A DNA stretch of 64,000 bases from Pinus tabuliformis. Lineage: Eukaryota > Streptophyta > Pinopsida > Pinales > Pinaceae. Location: positions 1,022,115,208-1,022,179,207 of the forward strand of contig CM062804.1 of the NCBI GenBank assembly GCA_031772625.1, in the 5' to 3' direction. Both the position numbers and the translations under genes were made by a program. The first letter of the stretch is position 1, and the number at the start of each line of letters is the position of its first letter. A model generated the notes under the pieces. That model had not been told where the DNA came from, did no database searches, and was given only the letters and a program-made list of their open reading frames with translations. Shown piece by piece: positions 11,031 through 19,240 of this stretch.

Positions 11031-11740
11031 TGGCAACTATGCCTACAAACACCGCATCAGCTCCAAGAATCGTTGAATTCTCCAAATGGAAGGGAAGAAA
11101 AATGACTCACCCCATGAGGCTTCGCAGACCCCCAAAGTGCTTGCTCTTTCTCTCTCTGATACACAATCGCGTAGAAAGCCCTCGTAGTCTGATTTCAAGT
11201 CGATCATGGCAACTCACCCAAAATGTGGTGAGGAGGCTTGTAAGGTCTCTTAAAACAACGAAGCTGCCAAATATAAAGCAAACAACGGAGAATTCCGAGG
11301 CAGATTATCTCGACCCCTCAAAAGAAGGCCATTTCCATTGCATCCTCAATAACGATGGCGCCATGAGATAGGAATCACGAGTTCATTGTTGGCTTTGGCA
11401 CTGCCTTCACTGTGCCTACTTCCATCATCAACAAGGCGGTTGAGACGAGACCACTGTTGGCTCTGCAAACTTGATATTTTCTGCTACATTCACACATATT
11501 TCATATATCGCTGATCTTTCATTAGGCCATTACGCCTGTCCTTTACGGTGGTTTATTGGCGATGGATTAGTCACCGAGGAAGATCAATCAGGGCAATCTC
11601 AGTGTCAAAGGATCTCTGCCAACGATCTAAGAAACAAATCGATCAAGCAATTTCCCATTTGTTGTGTAATCTTCTATCGACTGCTAACGAGAGAAGTCAA
11701 GAGTCATCTTTGCTTCTCGAAGAAGCAATAAAATAGGTCT
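11031..11740. other. open but unrecognised sequence after the LTR
   Basis: Frames at 11030-11371, 11471-11731 and 11548-11736 are open and less AT-rich than the surroundings, beginning ATGGCAACTATGCC right after the LTR-like block. This could be the start of a Copia gag (APRIVEFSKWKG is weakly gag-like) or a captured transcript. I cannot name a family. Confidence 0.3.
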
Positions 11741-11787
11741 CACTATAATGTCCACGAAGCATCCGAAGGCTTTGGCTTCGTAATTAT

Positions 11788-11820
11788 TAGTCCCTGCCAT
11801 CTGGCAATGGCTAGGGACTA
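11788..11820. repeat. hairpin with 13-bp arms
   Basis: TAGTCCCTGCCAT (11788-11800) pairs with ATGGCTAGGGACTA (11807-11820) with one bulged base around a 6-base loop. A smaller hairpin, CGAAGGCTTTGGCTTCG, lies just upstream at about 11764-11780. No terminator role is implied in a eukaryote. It may be a foldback remnant. Confidence 0.5.
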
Positions 11821-12562
11821 TAGTAATTGGTTGTGCCGATGTTAACATTAGTTCAGCTGTTTATTAGTCCGCCTAATCACGCCATAACCAAAGTTTTCGG
11901 ACGACTACCGATTCGCTTTCCAAAGTTTTTCAATATGGATTTATTTTTCTTCTTATTTGGCCTCTTCTCGAGGCGGAAGAGGCTAGACTATATGTTAATT
12001 TGGTTTTAGCCTGTTCATTTTTTTTAAATGCTTTAACCTACATAACTAATGTTAACATTAGTTTGAGACATGAAATGTTTGAGATTGGCAGGTAGTTACA
12101 AGTAACATATCATAAGTTTCAGACATGATTAGTATCATTAGCAATCGCAGGTAATTACAAGTGTGTACACAGATTAGTTACAGGTGTGTTTGCATGTGTT
12201 ACGGGTGGATGATGCAGAACTAACAAAGGTTCCTCCTTCGTTTGCACAACTGTGCTTTGCTTTATATTCGTTGTAGCTTCTATGCTAAGCTTGTATTCTT
12301 CATCCCCTCTTTCGTCCTCCACCCGCTCTCATTTACTGTGGTTTATAATTCCAGGCCCTTCCAAGCATATACTTATTTGTGCATTTTGTGGGTTTGCTGA
12401 AAGCTGTGAACCCATACACACATCTTCTGTTGTCGTTTACCTTCCTAGCGCTGTGTGGACCCTCTTTTGTGCGTCTGGAGCTTTCGTTCTATAAACAAGG
12501 TATGCCCTTTTCCAAATCAGAAACTCATATTTCCTTTTTTTGGATCATGATATTCTTCATTT

Positions 12563-12752
12563 CAAATGATATTCTTTGTTTCAGAAGCTGATTTATATAT
12601 GGTAAAATTCTAATTAAGACTTCATAATACGATTTACAGAAATATCGTTACTGCTACTTTCTATTTCAAATGATATTCTTTGTTTCTTTGTTTCAAAATC
12701 TGATTTCTATATGAAAAAATTCTAATTAAGACTTCATAATACGATTTATAGA
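12563..12752. repeat. ~85-bp direct repeat, two copies
   Basis: Both copies contain TTTCAAATGATATTCTTTGT, ..CTGATTT.TATATG, and TTCTAATTAAGACTTCATAA followed by TACGATTTA.AGAA, at about 12558-12643 and 12663-12753. Confidence 0.75.
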
Positions 12753-12756
12753 ACTC

Positions 12757-13135
12757 AGAGACTCAACAGCCTAATAACTTTTCCTATTAAAAAATTAGGA
12801 AATATAAACTTGGCAAAGTACTGGTGCTTGCTAGCAAGTGTGATTGGCCTTCTACCAACCCACAATGCAAAGTAAACTCTGAGACTTAGAAAGCTCATAA
12901 CCTGGCTTATTGAAAAACTCAGGGAACACAAACTCGCCAAAGTAGTGATCATTGTCTGCAAGTGGAATAGATCTACTACAAACCCAAAATGCAGAGTCAC
13001 CTCCTAGATTCAGCAGGCTCATAACTGGGCATATTAAAAAAAATTAGGGAACATAAACTCAGAAAAATCAGGGAATAAAACAGTATTCAGCAAAGTGCTG
13101 GCAATTGTCCGCAAGAGGCATAGGCCTGCTACCTA
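12757..13135. repeat. ~125-bp tandem repeat, three degenerate copies
   Basis: Copies begin at about 12757, 12881 and 13008. Each contains CTCATAAC-like, TATT.AAAAA..TAGG.AA.A, AAACT.G.CAAAGTA.TG and AAGTG..AT.G..CT.CTAC.AACC. On the minus strand the open frame across them (12755-13000) is itself repetitive with no family match. Confidence 0.7.
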
Positions 13136-13201
13136 ACCTGTGTATTGTATGAATGCATCTACAATATACTCAAATTGCTCAAATGAAAAAACAATGCATA
13201 C

Positions 13202-13475
13202 CTCGGCACAACTTTTGCATGGAGCGCATTGGACCCAGGTGAGGTCACTACCACTGTCCACATCCAGAAAATATGGCTTTGAAGGATTCGCAGTCAACAT
13301 AGTAACATAATAGAGTCTGTAATTCCACCATAATCAGTTGCATATTCTAAAACAAACCATGAATTCAGAGCTAAGAATGAAATTTTGATTGTCTTCTACA
13401 TTACCCATATGGAACAACGTTCCCTTTGAGAGAAAAGATGGTAGTTTGAACCGCTTGCAACCTCCTGCCAAGCCT
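13202..13475 (-). pseudogene. A1 aspartic protease (ASP1-like) exon remnants
   Basis: Two exons are readable on the minus strand. The first (about 13475-13405) ends FSLKGNVVPYG with a GT donor. The second (13316-13202, 115 bp) follows a TTACAG acceptor and reads LYYVTM...NPSKPYFLDVDSG then SDLTWVQCAPCKSCAE, ending at a GTATGC donor. The split Gly codon joins in frame. This is the N-lobe of a plant pepsin-like protease. The catalytic motif, normally DTGSDLTWVQC, is DSGSDL here. The region continues into the 125-bp tandem repeat instead of the next exon, and a stop precedes the first exon, so only a fragment survives. Further upstream on minus (about 13790-13720) a signal-peptide-like SVYVLTMVASFSSALAS could be a first exon, but this is uncertain. 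Confidence 0.7.
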
Positions 13476-13968
13476 GTTGGTGTCTCAGCTCACAAAGGAG
13501 GACTCGGAGTCTCCTCCTTCATTACCATCTGCTGCTGGATATTTCGGGTGCAGACGGTATACGTAGGCCTGTTGAGAGAGGCACATGCAAACAGAGAAGA
13601 GTACAAATCCAAGGAACAATTTTGTGAATAAACCCATATTGATCTCAATGCCTTAAGGTGCCTATACAGTGCTATTGTGCCTTCCCAATTGCATATAATC
13701 AGATTCTCTGTTCATTTGATCTAGTGGGGAGCATCAGAGGCCAAGGCGGAAGAGAAAGAAGCAACCATAGTCAAGACATAGACAGAGGCAATAAAGGTAT
13801 TGAGGTTCGATTTGGACGAAACGAAACGAAAGTAGCCCAAAATACCTTGGCTGCTTGACACCTGCAATGCAGAAGACACCTGTCATTCATGCGAAAACTG
13901 CATGTAAGGGACTTCGTAATCAAGGAGTCTGCATGGCTATTATTATGCCTATGTTTCTCATGTACTGC

Positions 13969-15480
13969 TCAAACTTTTGAAATGAAATACAATCCAAAAA
14001 AACCCTTTTGAAAAAAAAACAATGTAAAAGTTAAACCTTTATGGTTCCTCACAAGTGGTTTTATAGTGTACCCATCCCCATGAGAAGCATAATGTTTCAT
14101 TAACAAAATAACATCGAATCGTGAGAAGTTATGAAAATAAACCGTGTGAATCTTCCTTTTCTCAGCAACCAATGTTAAATGATCTATAAATTGTGTCAAC
14201 ATGTAATGACTTCTCTGTTCAAAATCGGGTAAGAAAGGGTCATAATCCTCACTAAAGTTTGTTTCAATCGAATAATCCCGTTGTTCGCCGAAGAACGATG
14301 CTCCTTATAAACACTCATATCTTGATATACTTGTGGTTCACCACCACCCATGTCTTTATATACTTGTTGTTCACCACCACGCATGTCGAAACGAAGTAAT
14401 TCCATCAGTTTGGTATTAATTTCATCATCGCTTAGAGGGGGCTCTTTTTCAAGCTTACCCACATAATACACTCGAAGGAATATCCCTGATAGAACCTCTT
14501 TGTCGTATTCTTCTGCTTTTTGCTTTACTAATTGAGAAATCTGCTCATAAACACCCCTATTAGGAATAGCTTTACCATTAGAATCATTTAATGAAATAGC
14601 TGAGCCAGCACTATAGGATACATCATCTCCTTTTGGGATTTTCATGACATAACCTATTGTAAATTTCCCATGAGATAACCCAGGATCGTAAACGTACTTC
14701 ATTAAAAGTCGCATCACAGCTAATGGAATCACTTCACAGTCAGCACATTTGACGTAAGGTCTAAATTTGAGTTCGACTACCCTCAACGCATTATATGGAT
14801 CCCGGCAGTGTTCACTCTCTATACTACTCTTCAAATGGATAAGAGCTGCCTCTAATAAGATATTGAAAATTGTCTTCATTGGATTTTTGTAGTTCTAATC
14901 AAAAGTGAAGGCTGTAGTTATAATTGAGATACTCCCAACTCTTGAGAGCCATGTCTTTATATACTTGTTGTTCACCACCACGCATGTCGAAACGAAGTAA
15001 TTCCAGTAGTTTGGTATTAATTTCATCATCGCTTAGAGGGGGCTCTTTTTCAAGCTTACCCACATAATACACTCGAAGGAATATCCCTGATAGAACATCT
15101 TTGTCGTATTCTTCTGCTGTTTGCTTTACTAATTGAGAAATCTGCTCATAAACACCCCTATTAGGAATAGCTTTACCATTAGAATCATTTAATGAAATAG
15201 CTGAGCCAACACTATAGGATACATCATCTCCTTTTGGGATTTTCATCACATAACCTATTGTAAATTTCCCATGAGATAACCCAGGATCGTAAACGTACTT
15301 CATTAAAAGTCGCATCACAGCTAATGAAATCACTTCACAGTCAGCACATTTGACGTAACGTCTAAATTTGAGTTCGACTACCCTCAACGCATTATATGGA
15401 TCCCGACAGTGTTCACTCTCTATATTACTCTTCAAACGGATAAGAGCTGCCTCTAATAAGATATCGAAAATTTTCTTCAT
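13969..15480 (-). pseudogene. dpo: linear-plasmid (invertron) DNA polymerase B fragment, tandemly duplicated
   Basis: The minus-strand reading contains RVVELKFRPYVKCADCEVI, LLMKYVYDPGLSHGKFTIG, and then VYFHNFSRFDVILLMKHYAS (14145-14080), the ExoII segment (N...FD) of the protein-primed family B polymerases of plant mitochondrial linear plasmids. The N-terminal part occurs twice: 15480-14899 (193 aa) and 14879-14196 (227 aa). The ExoII part is in a third frame (14202-13969). The expected ExoI stretch (DTET-type motif) between the N-part and ExoII is missing, and the palm motifs that would follow are absent, so no polymerase can be made. A short VYKDMGGGEPQ-type in-frame repeat occurs near 14310-14390. 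Such plasmid genes are known as insertions in plant mitochondrial and nuclear DNA. This copy sits in a nuclear retroelement. Confidence 0.8.
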
Positions 15481-15551
15481 TTGATTTTTGTAGTTCTAAT
15501 CAAAAGTGAAGGCTGTAGTTATAATTGAGATACTCCCAGCTCTTGAGAGCA
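14350..15551. repeat. 600-bp tandem duplication of the dpo fragment
   Basis: 14350-14949 and 14950-15551 align at a constant 600-601 bp offset with only scattered substitutions (about 20-25 by eye), including the non-coding spacer TGTAGTTCTAATCAAAAGTG. The two units are far more alike than the two LTRs of the enclosing element, so the duplication should be younger than the insertion. Confidence 0.9.
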
Positions 15552-16070
15552 GAACGAAATCGATTCAACTTTTTAACCTAACCCGTCACCATTTTTTTAT
15601 TGCACACTGTATCGACATATGCATGGTAACAGGCTTCAGCCTTACCTAATTTTCCTCCCATTTAGCTGTATCTATTCTTTTATCCTCAGGCACGATAGCT
15701 ATTAATAGCTCTCTAAGAACCTTCTCGGGAATAGGCTCATTCAACCAGTCCTCGAAGTTTGTTTGAAGTAGCAAATATTTGATGTTATGATCTTAGTGCT
15801 GTAAAGAAAATATATAATCAAGTTTTCTAACCCATGGTCAGAAACAACTCACAACATATTAAAGAGACCAATTAAACTAACCATTTAGTTACAATTAGCC
15901 TGTTTGCCAGTAGTAATTCCAAATTTTATACATTTCATGTAATCTTGGTTATCAATTTTTAATCCATTAATTTTGAGATTAAAGGCAATGTGATTCAAAA
16001 GCCATGTGAATTGGTAAAGTGAAGCCTTATCCTTAGAATTATTAACTGGAGTTTGCATTGGTTAATGCAG

Positions 16071-16360
16071 ATTGCAAGAAAGCATGCGGAGAAAGATGCA
16101 AAGAGTCATCCCGCCAAAAGATATGTTTAAGAGCTTGTGGCACCTGTTGTGGCAAATGCAATTGTGTTCCTCCTGGAACATCTGGAAATGAGGATCTTTG
16201 CAAACACATCGCAAGTTCCCATGAATATGACACGTGCCCATTGCATCCAAGCTGGTCGTTCAACTACCTCTGCGGACAGGAAGGGATACCTTGTGAGGTC
16301 CTGGCTTTGAATCTGTCTTATATGGAAGGGACTAGCTGCCTCGCAGCCCATCTTGTTTAA
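16071..16360 (+). pseudogene. GASA/snakin last-exon remnant
   Basis: After a TTAATGCAG acceptor the frame reads DCKKACGERCKESSRQKICL then RACGTCCGKCNCVPPGTSGN, the cysteine-rich domain of gibberellin-regulated (GASA/snakin) peptides, small secreted proteins in growth and defence. The family has 12 Cys. I count 11 through the final conserved position, because the usual C-P-C-Y near the end is replaced by CKHI. The canonical end KCP followed by a stop is lost and the frame runs on about 40 residues. No signal-peptide exon is visible upstream. It is the only gene piece on the plus strand inside the 9.0-17.3 kb element. A captured, decayed exon is most likely. Confidence 0.75.
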
Positions 16361-16379
16361 AAAAATTTCAAAGTCAATA

Positions 16380-17099
16380 GAGGATCATGTAAGAAAATTC
16401 TTCAGCATTGTTGGTGAAGATGTCGATTTGTAAAAAAGAGGATAATCATGACTCTCTAGTAGTTTTTGTAATTCTTTTTATTGGAAGCTTTGCTGGCTAA
16501 AACGAAACCCTTGAATTCAAACTCTTGACCAGGGCCGGCTTCTAAGTTTGTCTGTCCACCTGGTCACAAGTTCGAATCCAGAGGCTCATCATCGTCATAC
16601 AATGTCGGTTCTTGAGAAACGTTTTGACGAGGATCTCTAAAGCTTGCGACAAAATCATCTAGGATTCTCAGCGCCAGATTCTTAACTGCTCTAGATCGTA
16701 GTAAAATGAGGTTGGAGACACCGGCTGGTTCGCTCGGACCCACGGCCTGCAGCTTTCGATAGGAATCAACGCTGACCTGCGCTCTACGACAACAGATCGA
16801 TCAAGGATCACTCCACCCACAGTTTTCTACTAGCAATATTGGAGAAACCTTCATAGGCTTCCTGATCTAGTCGACTTCAACTCTTCACGCTGGGATCATA
16901 GTGCATAGCAAAGAAAACCGTAGCTCTTTCTACATCCGACAGGTTGGTCCATGATTCACCAGACTAGTGAATCACCGCAACTACTGCTGCCCTGGCCAAT
17001 GGACAGAGGGTGATGGATAAACAAGTATTCACAAAACTTTATTTTGCTGAGCCGAGGACGAATCAGGATGGACCAAGCCCACGAGAGCCCTAGCCCTCA
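16380..17099. other. 5' interior of LTR element, unrecognised
   Basis: This would be the leader and start of gag on the minus strand. One minus frame reads SWTNLSDVERATVFFAMHYD, broken by stops on both sides. I do not recognise it. Base composition is less AT-rich than outside the element. Confidence 0.35.
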
Positions 17100-17113
17100 G
17101 GGCTCTCATACCA
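17100..17113 (-). promoter_or_regulatory. primer-binding site of the LTR element
   Basis: The minus-strand TGGTATGAGAGCCC directly follows the LTR end. It matches the site complementary to the 3' end of initiator tRNA-Met at all but one of the first 13 positions. Confidence 0.7.
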
Positions 17114-17338
17114 TGTCAAGAATTCACAAAGGAATCTATTTTCAATTAATCAAATATGCAATTAGATATATGCAGGAGTGTTGTCTCAATATAAGAAAAT
17201 TATCCTAGACATACAATCTATTGGTTGAGAGAATATCTCAACCACACACCAAATTAGGGAAACAACTTCTGTAGAATAAGAACAGAGTCTTTACATAGAA
17301 AGTCATAACTGAGACAACTAAGAATTAATATTCCAACA
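17114..17338 (-). repeat. 5' LTR of the 9.0-17.3 kb element
   Basis: 225 bp, pairing with 9030-9254 (see there). In minus orientation it runs TGTTGGAATATT to TTCTTGACA. Confidence 0.8.
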
Positions 17339-17902
17339 ATATAGATAGCCCTATTTCACTTCAATCCTCTTACATTACAGCCTTCGCCTTCTTTGGGGAT
17401 TCAACGCCCTCTCTCTGGTATCAGCGAGGCCCTATACCATTCGTGATAATTTTTCAGGAGATAGTTAAAGCCAGATATATTGTATATTAGTGTGTTACTT
17501 TAATCCATGGTTTTTAGCCCTTATAATTTTTGTCATGTAAGTAAATGAAACTCGCCAATGAATTTATAGACTTAATCTCAACCTCAACCTCAACCTCATT
17601 AATAGAAGCAACTTCATTACCCTTCCTTCTCACCGGTTTATTAACTTTTCAAATTAATAATATACATTTTCAAATTATTAATACAACTCTGTAAATTACT
17701 CTTTCTTATCATTGGTTTATTCAAATTTTGAAAAATAAATTCACCTCAATTGGGAATTCTCTATTATATAGCCTTCTTTCGCTTCAATCCTCATGTATCA
17801 ATTACAACCTTCTTTGAGATTCAACGCCCCATCAGGTCTACATCCGGTCTTAGCCAGTCTGCTATACCCCTCTACCATTCGTACTCTAGATATTTAAAGC
17901 GA
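17339..17902. repeat. repeat R1: right part of unit 1, then complete unit 2
   Basis: 17339-17468 completes unit 1 (CTTCAATCCTCTTACATTAC, TTCAACGCCC). 17469-17902 is the full second unit, with the same landmarks in the same order and no LTR between GGAATTCT and CTTCAATCCTC. TGGTATCAGCGAGGCC at about 17417 resembles a primer-binding site, so R1 may itself be LTR-derived. Confidence 0.65.
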
Positions 17903-18200
17903 AAAAAAATGAAATGGGTTCTCTATGTTGTTTTTAGTTTTACTTTTCATAGTGGAAAAACATATTTTAGGTTTTAAAAAGAAATTTTAATTATATCATT
18001 AATTACAATATATAATCTTAATTCATAATATTATTATTTTTTTTTGGGATGAGAAGAAGTTAAAAATAAAAATTCTTATCTTATATTTCATTAACAATAC
18101 ATTTATTTTATTAATAATAAATTTTTATATGTATTTTTTTCCCGTATATTCATATTTGATATTGCAAACTTGTTTTTAGAAGTAACTTATAAATATTATT

Positions 18201-19240
18201 TTTAAGCCAATAGGCTTTCCTATGCATCAACTTTTTCATCAACACTTTTACTTTACTCCGTTGGATTAGGTGAGACACTTTCAACCGTTGATCTGACCCA
18301 AAAAAAACAATGGAAAATAAAAAAAGCACGGAAAACTTTTACTCTCCACTTTACATATGTGCACCGAGATTCCGGGAGAGTTCATGGAGTTTATGACACC
18401 CTAAGTGAAGATATTTTCACGTCGAGGAATGTTAGCGGTCTTTCCAAATTCCTGTAATGTTTTCGAAGCAGAAATCTAGTGGCCTTATCTCCGCGTGTCC
18501 GGTGGAAGAAAGGGGAGGGGCATTCGACCAAGCTCCGCATCAAGTATATGGAGGCCACTCTGAATCAAGATGTGGAATACTTCGACATTGATGCACGGAC
18601 GGGCGATATCATCAATACTATCGGCAGCGACATTGTGGTTGTTCAAGATGCTATCAGTGAGAAGGTCAATTAATCTTTTTTTATGTTCTCAACGGTTTCA
18701 ATTTTTAGGCCGATAGGCCTGCTTATGCATCAATTTTTTCATCAACACTTTTACCCTGTTCTATTGGATTAGGTGAGACACTTTCAACTTTCAACCGTTG
18801 ATTTGACCCAGGAAAAAAAAAAAAACTGAAAATAAAAAAAGCACGGAAAACTTTTACTCTCCACTTTATATCTCCACTTTACATCTGTGCACCGAGATTC
18901 CAGGAGAGTTCGTGGAGTTTATGGCACCCTAAGTGAAGATATTTTCACGTCGAGGAACGTCAGCAGTCTTTCCAAATTCCTACATTGGTAATGTTTTCGA
19001 AGCAAAAATCTAGTGGCCTTATCTCCGCGTATCTGGTGGAAGAAAGGGGAGAGGCAGTTGACCAGGCTCTGGATCAAGTATCTGGAGGCCACTCTGAATC
19101 AAGATGTGGAATACTTCGACATTGATGCACGGACGGGCGACATCATCAATACTATCGGCAGCGACATTGTGGCTGTTCAGGATGCTATCAGTGAGAAGGT
19201 CAGTTAATCTTTTTCTATGTTCTCAACGGTTTCAATTTAT
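18201..19240. repeat. 534-bp tandem duplication holding an ABCB exon
   Basis: 18201-18706 and 18707-19240 align throughout: TATGCATCAA.TTTTTCATCA, GGATTAGGTGAGACACTTTC, AGTGAAGATATTTTCACGTC, then the ABCB exon and its donor site. Copy 2 carries a short extra TATCTCCACTTTACATC insertion. The exon was therefore duplicated with about 280 bp of upstream sequence. Confidence 0.9.

Larger units (their letters stand above)
9025..17343 (-). mobile_element. old LTR retrotransposon with trapped cargo
   Basis: Two 225-bp direct repeats with TG...CA ends (9030-9254 and 17114-17338) flank about 7.9 kb. Reading the minus strand, the LTR at 17338-17114 is followed directly by TGGTATGAGAGCCC, close to the initiator-tRNA-Met primer site TGGTATCAGAGCC. 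The other LTR is preceded by the purine-rich AAGGGGGTG. ATATA occurs at 9025-9029 and 17339-17343 as the target duplication, and the neighbouring R1 unit (17469-17902) gives the uninterrupted site. The LTRs agree at roughly four of five positions by eye, so the insertion is old. I found no gag, RT or integrase. The interior holds a Copia-like LTR, aspartic-protease exons, a linear-plasmid DNA polymerase fragment and a GASA exon. It is a large non-autonomous element, or one whose core was replaced by later insertions. Confidence 0.75.

Noticed and set aside
16042..16351. Three minus-strand frames with many Cys
   Set aside because: Antisense shadows of the GASA exon; Cys-rich only because TGC/GCA are complementary.
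16490..16590. CAAGTTCGAATCC, a tRNA B-box-like sequence
   Set aside because: No matching T-stem, acceptor stem or anticodon arm; kept as a possible SINE trace only.
17410..17430. TGGTATCAGCGAGGCC as a second primer-binding site
   Set aside because: No LTR pair can be matched to it within the window; noted only as a hint that R1 is LTR-derived.
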